Of a stretch of DNA of 64,000 nucleotides, positions 54,968-64,000 are shown in pieces; position 1 is the first letter of the stretch, and each line of letters begins with the position of its first letter. The stretch comes from Isochrysis galbana (taxonomy: Eukaryota; Haptophyta; Isochrysidales; Isochrysidaceae): NCBI GenBank assembly GCA_018136815.1, contig CM030932.1, forward strand, positions 4,566,287 through 4,630,286, read 5' to 3'. Made by a program: the position numbers and the translations under genes. The notes below the pieces were generated by a model. That model searched no databases. It was given only the letters and a program-made list of their open reading frames with translations, and was not told where the DNA came from.

Positions 54968-57900
54968 ATGGCGCCCAAGGCCAGCAAGAAGGGAAGCGAG
55001 CCGCCTCCACCTCCGCCATCCGACGAGGATTCCCTGAGCTTGCCACCGCGCTTCAGTGAGGAGGCGGCCCTCGCTCTCACGACTGGCGCGGGAGAGCTCT
55101 TTGAAGAGCCGAGGGGCCTCCAGCTACCGGCAGCACTCGCGGACGCCGTCGAGAGCTGGCGGCGGCCTGCCGAATTCCTCGCCGACCTCCTCGAGCCGGG
55201 AGAGGGGGAGGCGGACACGGCTCCGTACGTCGTATGCGAGACGGCTGCTCCGCCAGAGGACGGCTCTCCTGCCTCGCGGCAGCTGCCGCACGCCGTAGTG
55301 GCAGGGGGCGGCGCGGGTGAGGTCGGGTCTGCCGTCTCGTGGGCCACCTCCCTGATCCACCTCGTCGCGCAGAACTCATCAAAACTTGCGAAAGGGACCT
55401 ACCTCTGGGAGCTCATCTACCCAAAGGGCAACAACGGCTTGCCCGCCGTCTCTCCCACGGGCCGCTATGCGGTTCGCCTCTTTGATCATGCCAGCTGGAG
55501 GTTGGTTGAGGTAGATGATCGCATGCCTTTTAACGCTGAGGGCCAGCCGCTCGTACCGACATCGGCCGACCGGCTCGAGCTGTGGCCGCTCATTCTGACA
55601 AAGGCGCTCTACAAATTGTCCGCTGCAGCCCCAGCGCCGAGCGCAGACCGCGATGAGGCCTCTCTCATGCGCCTCACAGGTTGGATGCCAGAGCGTGTTC
55701 CAATCTTACCCTCGCTGCCAAAAGAGACTGCCTTTCAACTGCTCCAGGCCATGCTTGCGCGGCAGGGAGAGGTCATGCTTGCTGTCAGTCTGCCAGCTGC
55801 AGGCGACAAAGCCGCAGACTCCCTGGTGGCCGAACGTGGATTGTCGCGGTCGGCGATGCTGACCGTATGCGACGCTCGCGAGGTGGCCGGTAAGCGGTTC
55901 GTGAGGCTGCTTTCAGAGCTCATGGCGTGGCGAGGCCCCTTTTGCGACACGGATGAGATGTCTTGGACTTCGGCCCTCTCCAGCTCCCTGGATTGGAGGC
56001 GGATGCAGAGGTTACGAATGCGCGCGGCCGGCCAGAAGCTTCACGATTTCTGGATAGATGAAGGTGAGACAATACTGGTGCAAGGCTGATGCTCCATCGA
56101 TTGGCATGCGCCCGTTGTACGCCAGATAGAGAACACGCGGGCGAGGCGCGGGGTGTTTTCCGGAGCTTCGCGGGGACAAACGCATTGCACTCAGGCCGTA
56201 TGTCACTCGCAACGGGTGGGCGCACGGCAGGGGCTCTCTGACGATTCGCGCAGTCCCCTTCCGACTGATATGTCATCAGCACACTCATGCACTGCCTTGC
56301 TGTACCCCACACTGTAGATTCTTTCGGCTCTCTTTTCGGCTCAATTCATGTTCTCCATGCGCCTACCATGGAGTCTGCGCGCCGCGTGTGTAAGCTCCAA
56401 AATGATGACACTTCCGAACCCTCGCTCCTCGTGGCTAAGGCAGCTGAAGGCGCCCAGGCGGGTGACAGGGTGCCGGTAAGCTTATGCGTCCAAGCTGCCC
56501 TTGGCGATGCTCCAATCGCTCTCACCCTTTCACCGTACCAGTGGCGGGATGCGGCCCCGCCCGTCCCCAAGATCACCATCAAGTGCGGCGACACAGCGGC
56601 TGTCCAATTAGAGCTGGAGGCAGGCACGCCGTATTACGTTGGCGCATCATCGCTCCCCCCAACGGCACCGGAAGCGCCTGTCGAGGAGGAAGAACTCGAA
56701 TCGGCCTTGCCTCCACGCACTGTGAGTGCCGAATTGGGCAAGGAGGACACTTCAGAAGCGGAGCCGGCAGGCATGACCAGTATGGTTGAGGCTGAGCCAC
56801 CTCCACAGCCTCCACCTCCACCACCACGCTTTTTCTCGTTGTACGCGACGGGGGCGACGCCCGTCGTGCTGGGCAACTTGGCGACGGTGCTTAGCGAGGA
56901 GATGGCTCTGCACGTGTACCCGATTGCCGGCAAGACGCAGCCGTTGGCAGCGGGTGAGTGGGGCGCGCTCTTGGCCATCTCCGTCAAGCCGGCCTCGATG
57001 GGCTCACTGAACGCGACCATCCGGCTGCCGCCGGAGCTGCCTCTCAGCCGCTGCCGCTTGCACGCGATTGACGCTGCGAGTGGCACATCCACCACTTTCG
57101 CTGGCCTTTCGACTGGGGCCATCACTTTCATGGAGGGGTCAGCGGGCCATACAATTGTGGTTGACGCCAAAGCGCCTCCGGATGCGCCCATCCAGGAGAT
57201 GGACTGGTCGGCCAGTGTTATCGGCGACGCGGACGCCCAAGTGGTGGCAGCGCCACTTTCGGATACGGTGGTCGAAAGAGAGTACGAACCAAATAAGCGC
57301 TTCTTGCTCTTCCGCTCTCGTCTGAATTGCGTGGGGGGCGTTACGTGCGCAGCCGTACACGTTTCTTGTTCGACGATGCCTGAAGCTGTGCTCACGCTGC
57401 GGCAACTCCGGGTGGAAGCGGAGCCTCCCGCTCCGGGGGAGGATCGCGTCACGTCAATCGTACGTAGTGTGACAGGAGTCGGGTGTGTGACAATGCTAGG
57501 TCTTGATCCACCGGCCGACGGCCCGCCGACCGACGCGCTCATCGAGTGCGTCGTTGACGAGCGTTGTGCACGGACGACCTTGTCCCTTCCCGTGAGACCC
57601 AGTCCAACTGTTGAGAACGAAACGGCCGTGGTAGACGAAGAGGACCGAGAGGAGAGTGAGTTTGCTCAGCATCAGCGAAAACCGCCCGTATTAGTGTGGA
57701 GGATGCGGGCAATGAGTGCAGGTGGCGTGACGGTCACCGACGACGTCACGTATGTAAATTCGCTCGCCGCGTTGGCCGCGAGCTGGGAATCAGCGCAAGC
57801 CGGTCGTGCGGGCAAGGCCAAAGCGGTGCGAGAGTCTTACCTCGTCATGTTGGCAAAAGAGCGGGCCGCGGCAAACGCAGCGGCGGCGGCCGAGTGCGGC

Positions 57901-58383
57901 ACGGAGAACAACGGCGAAGTAGGAGAGGAGGCCGGGGTTGAGAAGCCCGCGGATGAGGAGCCTTCGTTGACGGGTGAGGAGAAGATCGCCTCGGCAAATG
58001 TGTCGGGCAGCGAGGTCCCCCCCGTTGCCGCCGCTACATCTGCGGAAAATGGCCCCCTCGTGCGGAGAAGGCTTGTGGACGGCGTCAAGGCACAGCTCGT
58101 GAGTGAGCATGAGCTACAGACGAGCGCCGAAGAGCTGAAGGATGCGATATGTAAGTCCAAGGCCGAGCTCGAGCTTGCTGGATCGCGCCGTCTCGCCTTG
58201 ATAAAAGGTGCAGCCTCGGCGGGTGTGAGGCAAATAGAGGGCGCAAAGGCGGCGCGCGCCTACGCCGCCGAGCTTGCTGCCTCATCCAAAACCAAGTGCG
58301 CCGAGCTAATAGCGGCATTGCTGCCTCCGCCACCCGAGCCCGTTGAGCTCGATTCGGGCAAGGGAAAGAAGGGCAAGAAGTAA
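54968..58383 (+). CDS. Androglobin-like protein with calpain-like domain, no visible globin
   Basis: Two exons join in phase: 54968-56063 and 56318-58383 (1053 aa; donor GAAG|GTGAGA, acceptor CTGTAG). The N-terminus MAPKASKKGSEPPPPPPSDE is typical of androglobins. Residues about 130-215 form the calpain-like part: YLWELIYPKGNNGLPAVSPT, GRYAVRLFDHASWRLVEVDD, RMPFNAEGQPLVP and LELWPLILTKALYKLS. The splice creates HDFWIDEDSFGSLFGSIHVL, matching the W...DF...F..L pattern that follows in the family. Later come long beta-rich regions, a Pro/Glu linker, and a C-terminal helical part (VNSLAALAASWESAQAGRAG, KAKAVRESYL) ending in GKGKKGKK. I see no catalytic QxxxDCW near residues 90-130 and no globin or IQ segment. 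Animal androglobin is linked to cilia and sperm; a flagellar role here is inference. Confidence 0.75.
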
Positions 58384-58638
58384 TTGTGGTGACGGCGGCG
58401 TGTGTGCCATTTTTCTTTGCATATACCCAAGGGGCTGCACGGGGGGAGGTGGGGGACACGTGTGCCGGGTTGGTTGGTCCAGAACGGCGCCCGCGCGCCC
58501 GCGGTGAGGAAAATTTTGCGGGGTTTCTAACCATGGAAAGCACTCTCCGCTACTGAAACTATAGAAACTAGCGCATATACTTGGCACTTGACGACTTCCT
58601 GCAAGTGTTAAATAGGTCGCGTTCCGGCTCGAATATGC
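58384..58638. other. Short intergenic spacer
   Basis: 3' flank of the androglobin-like gene up to the retroelement target site; no feature seen. Confidence 0.5.
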
Positions 58639-58654
58639 TAGCAGGGTCAGACTC
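58639..58654 (+). repeat. Target-site duplication, left
   Basis: TAGCAGGGTCAGACTC, identical to 61096-61111. Confidence 0.88.
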
Positions 58655-58678
58655 AACTATCGTTAAAACGATAGGGTC

Positions 58679-60493
58679 ATGGAGCGCGCGCCGCCGCCCG
58701 CTCTCGCTGCCGCCGCCCTCGCCGCGATGGACGAAGGGCTCATGGACACCCCCCTGTCGCCGAAGCGACCGAGACAAGACGACCCGCCCGACCAGGTGGG
58801 CGCAAGAGCCAGCGGGCCGCGCCCGAACACCACAGAGGACAGAGCAACCCAAGTCTGCATGCTGGCAACAGCCAGCATGCAACACACCCACTCCACTTTC
58901 CACAGCCCCACCAGCCACCTCACACCAGAAGGACGCTCCATCAGGGGAGGCCTCCGGGCCCGGCCCCTACACAGCCGCGAAACCGCCCTCGTGCTCCGGC
59001 ACGAGGGGCCGGCCCGGCACCATCTTGGACAAAGCCCCCATGGGGAAAGGTCACAGCAATGCGAAACAACAACAGGATGGGAACAAGACTGGACCCCCAG
59101 AAGGGGAGGTAAGCACACTGAAGGAAACGACGAGGGAGAGGCTCCCGCCAACAACACGAGACGACGAGACAACAACCGCGCCGCGAGCGCGCGTGGGCCA
59201 AACAGGGCAGAGAGCCAAGAGGCTCAGCACCATGAACACACCCAGGAACCAAGACCAACAGAGAGTCACCACACCCAAACAACATTGGGAGGAAGCGCCA
59301 ATAGAAAGCCCACACCTAGCCCGCCGGGCCCCGACGAGACACAGCTGCTAATAGGACTAACCACCCTCCCCACCCCGGCCACCCAGGTGGCTCTGCTCGA
59401 CGAAGACCTTGAACCCGAAGCCGAAACCGAAGTTGAGTTCGAAGCATCCCAAAAAATCACCATCTCCTTTACGCCGTACGAGAAGGGATATAAGATCAAG
59501 GACGAAGAGGCCCTCAGCGCCATTGTCGCGCATCTCAACAAGTTGGAGGGAGTAGACCTCGAGCCGGACTTCCTATCCAAGAGCGCCTCTGGCCCATGGG
59601 AAATCCTCGTCACAGCGGATTGCGCTAATCAATTTCGCGAGACGTACAAGGATGTGGCGGACTTCCGCAAGGTAGGCATCCCTTGCCCGATCGGGGTCAA
59701 ATACCAAACCCTCGATGATAAATTCAAAGAGCTGCCCCGCGCGTCCAACAAAGCGCTAGCTAGCGCATTCAAAGACGCTGCGGCGCACCTAGTGGTGCGC
59801 AACTACAAATTCGAGATGAAAAACTACATCAACATCAGCTCGCTCGCAAAAGCGGTCGACAATCAAGGGTTCTACTTCCTCCAAGGCAACCAAGAGCGCA
59901 CCAAAATCCTCACCAAAGAAGGGGTCCTCGTGACCCAAGGCAAAAAGGAGGTGTACCACCTGTACGTGACCCCGAAGCAGGGCTCATTCGCCTCGTTCGA
60001 CTTCCCGCGCAAGCTCTTACTCAACATCAACGGGGCCCCCTACCCCGTCGAGTACGCCGTTCGCAACTGCCGCGAACTCGGAGGCGATATCAAAAACCTC
60101 AGCATCCATGCCGGACCCAAGGGCTGCAAAGGCTACGTCAAAGCGTACGCGCAAGCGTTCCACCCCCCCCTTCGCACCTGTGTCTGCGAAGAAGAGAAAG
60201 CCGCGCGTCTCGAGCGCGAGGAACGTAGGCGCACGGCGCCACCGAAGATGACCGTTCAAGAGGCCATGAACCCCAACGCCACGGAACTGTGCAAGCGATT
60301 CCCCAACGGGAAATGCCCCATGAACATCATGGGTAAGGCGTGTAATCGTTCACACGATTACCCGGGCGCATGGAAAGACGGCAAGTGCACGATCGTGTGC
60401 GCATTCCCGCGCGCAAGTGCCGGACCCCCCGGGAAGCAACCCAAGGGCGGCTTTTGCTCCCTAGGCGCCGACTGCCGCTACATCCACAAGTGA
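58679..60493 (+). CDS. Retroelement ORF1: gag-like protein with C-terminal CCCH zinc fingers
   Basis: An intact 604-aa frame starting at the ATG 24 bases inside the element. The first 220 residues are low-complexity Pro/His/Thr/Arg sequence. Residues about 255-510 are a folded region (ISFTPYEKGYKIKDEEALSA, VDLEPDFLSKSASGPWEILV, VYHLYVTPKQGSFASFDFPR, YPVEYAVRNCRELGGDIKNL) with no family I recognise; a diverged copy of part of it survives at 50212-50370. The C-terminus carries two zinc-finger-like clusters: CKRFPNGKCPMNIMGKACNR followed by SH (C-x7-C-x8-C-x3-H), and a final CSLGADCRYIH with an upstream Cys. Such CCCH fingers are known in ORF1 or gag proteins of some plant and algal LINEs, where they bind RNA. 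The frame is open throughout, suggesting recent activity or selection. Confidence 0.8.
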   Translation: MERAPPPALAAAALAAMDEGLMDTPLSPKRPRQDDPPDQVGARASGPRPNTTEDRATQVCMLATASMQHTHSTFHSPTSHLTPEGRSIRGGLRARPLHSRETALVLRHEGPARHHLGQSPHGERSQQCETTTGWEQDWTPRRGGKHTEGNDEGEAPANNTRRRDNNRAASARGPNRAESQEAQHHEHTQEPRPTESHHTQTTLGGSANRKPTPSPPGPDETQLLIGLTTLPTPATQVALLDEDLEPEAETEVEFEASQKITISFTPYEKGYKIKDEEALSAIVAHLNKLEGVDLEPDFLSKSASGPWEILVTADCANQFRETYKDVADFRKVGIPCPIGVKYQTLDDKFKELPRASNKALASAFKDAAAHLVVRNYKFEMKNYINISSLAKAVDNQGFYFLQGNQERTKILTKEGVLVTQGKKEVYHLYVTPKQGSFASFDFPRKLLLNINGAPYPVEYAVRNCRELGGDIKNLSIHAGPKGCKGYVKAYAQAFHPPLRTCVCEEEKAARLEREERRRTAPPKMTVQEAMNPNATELCKRFPNGKCPMNIMGKACNRSHDYPGAWKDGKCTIVCAFPRASAGPPGKQPKGGFCSLGADCRYIHK

Positions 60494-60621
60494 AGGACCG
60501 GTCACAATCGCCTCATATAACATCAACGGCACTGATAAAAACAATAGAACGATTCACTACACTGAGCAAAGCATTACTCTTCGCACGAGAAACCGACTCG
60601 GCAAGAACCGCCCAGGCGGGT

Positions 60622-60777
60622 ATGGGTAGACAACCCAAGAAGAGGATAGACTTAAGCGATCTAATTCCCGTCTACGACGCGAACGACAAGGGTGGGCTCA
60701 AACCCGGCAAGGAATTGGTGGAACTGGCCACCAAGCTGAAAATAGTACACGCCGTTGAGGAACTCAAAAACAACTAA
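60622..60777 (+). CDS. Retroelement small second ORF (MGRQPKKRID protein)
   Basis: A 51-aa frame beginning MGRQPKKRIDLSDLIPVYDA and ending HAVEELKNN, 128 bases after the ORF1 stop. The basic N-terminus (RQPKKR) and a Leu-rich second half could be a small nucleic-acid-binding or nuclear-localised peptide. Its reality is supported by a diverged copy at 8061-7900 in which the Met and first ten residues are unchanged although an in-frame stop lies just upstream there. A longer upstream extension of this frame is possible in this copy but is not conserved. Function unknown. Confidence 0.6.
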   Translation: MGRQPKKRIDLSDLIPVYDANDKGGLKPGKELVELATKLKIVHAVEELKNN

Positions 60778-61095
60778 ACAAAAACGAACAAGCCATCAAA
60801 GCGAAGACACAAAGGAACTACAGAGACGCCACGGTCCCGACAAAATCAAGATGAGAAAAGCGAGTCCGGGTGGACGGTCATACCAGGGGCAACGATTCAA
60901 AAGGCCTGCCCGGCCCCCGCACTCCGAACCAGGTCTTAGGTAGCGCACCGAGACCGAACCCCGGAAACCAAAGAAAAAGGAATGAAGGGGGGCAGGGGAA
61001 GAGGTGGGGAAAGGGAACTTAAGGGCGGTGTTAGTAGAAGCGGGAGATCCCGTCAATAGTAGGTGTGTAACCCAGAATCTTCAGATGTTTTTTTT

Positions 61096-61111
61096 TAGCA
61101 GGGTCAGACTC
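61096..61111 (+). repeat. Target-site duplication, right
   Basis: TAGCAGGGTCAGACTC immediately after the terminal T-run; the first T may belong to the tail. Confidence 0.88.
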
Positions 61112-61289
61112 GGTTGAGCCATCAAATGACCATGGTTAATTTAGAATTGTTGGCTGTTTCCAAATCATAAAATCATCTATCTACTACTAGATATTTTAAC
61201 ATGATTTACTTAAACATTGAATTTTTAAAGCCACGCTCAATCACCAGTGCAGCGCTTCACCTTCGTCATCCTTTCCCCTGCGCAAGGCG
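61112..61289. other. Intergenic, AT-rich
   Basis: AT-rich stretch (61140-61230) after the element; no feature. Confidence 0.4.
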
Positions 61290-61426
61290 AGAAGCGTTCA
61301 ATCACTGCAACCCAACAGCTATGGCATATGGAAAAGCGTTCAATTACTACAACCCAACAGCTATGGCATATGGAAAAGCGTTCAATCACCACCACCCAAC
61401 ACATGGCACCTGGAAAAGCGTTCCAA
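61290..61426 (+). repeat. Tandem repeat, about 42-base unit, three copies
   Basis: AAGCGTTCAATYACYRCAAC CCAACAGCTATGGCATATGG AA is repeated at 61290, 61333 and, shortened and altered, at 61376. Confidence 0.85.
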
Positions 61427-62388
61427 TGAGAAATGTGGGCCTCCCCTTTGTCGAGTCGAGCGGAGCCGGAGGGCTCTGAGCCACTCCGTCGCGAGCGGCA
61501 CCGGCGGCTAGCGCGGCGCTCTGGCCCTCCTCCCCGCCGGGAGTCGGGTGAATGAAATTCTGGACTGGGTCGGGCAACCCCATTTGGGTGTCTGGACGGG
61601 GAACGAACGGCGAACGAAGGGCGGTGGGGCGGCGAGGCGCTTCTAGTGGCCCTAGAGTGTTGGATTGTAAGAGATTGTTAGACCTACAAAGAACTCTTCA
61701 CTCTTCCCTCAAGGAGGGAGCCTAGACTGCTTGAGTGCAGCGACGCAGCGAACAACGACGGACAACGAACCTGAGAACAACAAGATACACCGACTCACGA
61801 ACACACCGGAATCATTCACCCAAACCAAGCAAATTATCAAGCAACCGCGACCCCAAATCACCGATAACCCAAACACGTCGCGAGAGACGGAGAGAGAGAG
61901 CGAGCGAGAGAGAGAGACTCCGCAGCGACGAGCGGAGCGTGTCTCCCTTGTAACTTCCCACGTGGCGGAGAGTCCGAAGGGGAGCGTCATGTCGCGCGAC
62001 CGCGGCGATCACTTTGTTTGGATACAGATCGCAACGAGATATCTTTGCGACAGAAGAAATCTTGCCGTTGAGCGTGAACCTTCTAGACGTTTCTAACGAA
62101 CAACCCTGACTAGCAACCAAGGGGAAGAAACACCAAAGGGGCCAAGGGCTTGCATGTAGCTTGCATCAAGGGGAAAGATTCCCTCACCTAAGAAGCGAAC
62201 CTACACTGATCTCCAAGGGGAGATGGCAAATAAAGCACCTCAAATCTCGAGTGGATAGAGCAACCGACTCGCTCGCCAAAGCCTTGACCGAGAAGAAAGA
62301 AGCAAGGACCTACAAGCCAAGGGTAGCGGACCTAGGGAATGTGAGAGAAAATTTCCGCACGCCAACGCGAACGCCAAACGCCGGAAGA
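61427..62388. other. Intergenic, possible element interior
   Basis: Contains (GAGA)n near 61885-61915. Frames at 61731-62096 and 62161-62424 have no domain I recognise. It abuts the repeat copy at 62389. Confidence 0.35.
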
Positions 62389-62797
62389 CAACGAAACCCT
62401 AACCAGGCCAAGCAGAACCTATGAAGAACAGGCCTGGACGACAACGAAGCAGTCAGCAGGTCCCAAGAGAGAACCGGAACCCAACAAGAGACAACAAGCC
62501 TTGCAAGAAGCTGAATAAGCCTTCACAAGGTAACCCGAGAGCCTGAGACAAGCGCGCAGCGAGCGACAGGCGACCTGGCTCCTTTGGGTCAAGATTACCC
62601 GAAAGGAGGAAACTTGGAATCTAGACCTGACAAACAGGCTAGAAGGCGAACGAAACAAGAACCCGAATTCTAGATCGCTAGGGACGAACCCTACCAACCT
62701 AGATGTACCTGAGCTTCACCGTGTGGCCGCACGGCGAAGGACCTGGAGATAAGAGCCTGGAAATCGCATCATCTATCTAGGATGAATGCGACACCCC
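62389..62797 (-). repeat. Dispersed repeat, copy 2 of an inverted pair
   Basis: Reverse complement of 11848-12262 with small indels; both ends of the similarity coincide. Confidence 0.85.
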
Positions 62798-63542
62798 CCG
62801 ACTAAGATCGAGACGTCTCCCGATGCCGAGCGGTGAACCTGGAAACAGAGACCTGGAACCTGGGACTTGGGCTGACCAGAGGTCAGAATCGGAACAAGAA
62901 GCAACGGAACATAGCGAGCGAAACGTGAAACGTGGAGACAAGAACACCCTTTGGATCCAAAGCGAGCACGAAATCGGCGGCTTAACGCGGCGGCCTCTTT
63001 CGTACGCACTGCCCCACCCACTTCTCCCTTTTACAGGAGCTTTGCTCGGGTGTTGCGTGTTGCGCCGGGTGTAGAGCGCAGGCAGCACGCGTTCAGCACC
63101 TCCATGATTCGCTCTTGAACTCGGAGCCCTAGCCCTGCAGCCCCCTGAGTACCCCCAAGCCCCGAGTCTTCCGAGTCATCCTTTTGAGTCTACGAGTCCC
63201 TACGTACGTACGTACGAGTCCCAGTCAAGCGTGAAGCGGTATCTGCTCGCCGCGCCCTTTTCCCTTTTTTACGTCCTCCGCCCCCCCGATTCGCGTTCCG
63301 TGCCACTCTCCCGTCCATTTCACATGCCCGTCATTTGCCCTCCCCGTTCTCCCGATGAGCCCGTTCCGGGCTCACCGGATGAACCATGCGCCGCGCTAGC
63401 CGCCGGTGCGCCTTCGCGACTCGTTTCCAAAGAGGAAACGAGCTTCGCTCCGACACGGCCTTAGTGCAACAAGAAGAAAGGCCGAGTGGAACGTGCTAAC
63501 GACGACACAGAGCGCGCCCGGGCTCGCGCGGCCGCATTTTCG
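62798..63542. other. Intergenic
   Basis: Mixed sequence, with a short (ACGT)n at about 63201-63215. No gene recognised. Confidence 0.4.
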
Positions 63543-63761
63543 ATGTGTGAGTTTGCGTGCGAGTGCGACGTTGTCCCGTGTCCATGGTCGGGATGGAAGC
63601 GTTGTCCAAAGCGTGGACCGAAGCGTGGGTTGTGCAAGGTCAGGGAGTGTGTGGCGGCTCGCAGGGGCAGTACATATGGAGGTAAGGCGGGCTCCAGCGC
63701 TCAGCACGCGCAAGAGGCCGCGGAAGAGGTCGAGTCCGGTGTCCCCGATGTCTCGGAATGA
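63543..63761 (+). CDS. Possible Cys-rich protein or exon
   Basis: The first ATG in this frame is 63543 (MCEFACECDVVPCPWSGWKR, then CPKRGPKRGLCKVREC, VAARRGSTYGG). Eight Cys in about 35 residues with paired spacing suggest a metal-binding or transposon-related zinc domain. The frame is open upstream without an ATG, so this may be an internal exon or a fragment. I do not recognise the family. From here to the window end I see nothing else. Confidence 0.3.
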   Translation: MCEFACECDVVPCPWSGWKRCPKRGPKRGLCKVRECVAARRGSTYGGKAGSSAQHAQEAAEEVESGVPDVSE

Positions 63762-64000
63762 TTGTGCTGGGAGAGGAGCTCGCTGCCGTGAGGCGTGTGA
63801 GAGCGATTCGAGCACGGCTCCTGCGGGTGGTCAAGAATTGGCGATTTCTCTTTTGCTCGGCGCAGGGTGTGTGGACCATGCCCCTGATGCCTCTATGCGC
63901 CCCCTAGCACCTTCCAGCTCTTTTTCATAGGAGCTTATAAAAAAACGTTGTTGAGTGAGAAGCTCTAGCCTCTATGTGATCTCACTACTCACACTATCTT

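Larger units (their letters stand above)
58655..61095 (+). mobile_element. Full-length ORF1-only (non-autonomous) non-LTR retroelement
   Basis: Bounded by 16-bp direct repeats. It has a very short 5' leader (AACTATCGTTAAAACGATAG), a 604-aa gag-like ORF1, a 51-aa second ORF, a GA-rich 3' region and a terminal AATCTTCAGATG plus T-run. There are no LTRs and no terminal inverted repeats, and 2.4 kb leaves no room for reverse transcriptase or endonuclease, so it must be mobilised by another element. The variable-length TSD and 5'-truncated relatives fit target-primed insertion. Fragments of the family lie at 7900-8061, 12700-12961, 46243-46500 and 50212-50370. Confidence 0.82.

Overview
The window is GC-rich nuclear DNA from a eukaryote, most likely a unicellular alga. 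The evidence is spliceosomal introns in most genes, a motor myosin, a FUN14-family protein, an F-box protein, a mitochondrial ribosomal protein with a targeting leader, and a predicted plastid-type leader (signal peptide followed by an AWAP motif). The plastid leader, the splice donors (mostly GTGCG, with at least two GC-AG introns) and the heavy load of simple repeats would suit a haptophyte or another alga with a secondary red plastid. The sequence alone does not settle this, and no rRNA or tRNA gene is present to help.

Layout. 1.1-5.4 kb (-): glucosylceramidase-like GH30 enzyme carrying an inserted R-type lectin. 5.4-8.8 kb: polypurine DNA and transposon debris. 8.8-11.4 kb (-): exostosin-type glycosyltransferase. 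11.4-14.6 kb: repeats. 14.6 kb (+): F-box protein. 17-18 kb (-): RING/coiled-coil protein. 19.6 kb (+): FUN14 protein with an EF-hand loop. 21.6-23.4 kb (-): AlkB-type dioxygenase. 24.7-30.2 kb (-): 12-exon unconventional myosin. 31.6-33.3 kb: a hAT-like MITE and a foldback-like element. 33.4-36.0 kb (+): La-motif protein with a degenerate 3'-5' exonuclease domain. 36-38 kb: repeats. 38.2-38.9 kb (-): atypical SDR. 41.6-43.6 kb (-): putative plastid-targeted repeat protein. 45.2-46.0 kb (-): small unknown protein. 46-49 kb: transposon remnants. 49.3-50.0 kb (-): mitoribosomal mS35-like protein. 50.8-52.5 kb (+): CmcJ/NvfI-type oxygenase. 55.0-58.4 kb (+): androglobin-like protein. 58.6-61.1 kb: a nearly intact ORF1-only retroelement with target-site duplications. 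61-64 kb: more repeats.

The genes look like unrelated housekeeping and cell-biology genes rather than an operon or pathway cluster. GH30 and exostosin both belong to glycan or glycolipid metabolism, and myosin and androglobin suggest a motile, possibly flagellated cell. Most genes have a homopurine/homopyrimidine tract just upstream of the start codon. The most novel material is the family of ORF1-only retroelements (one full copy, at least four fragments) and several unusual domain fusions. Splice junctions were inferred by eye from GT/GC-AG sites, reading phase and family conservation; I could not run alignments.
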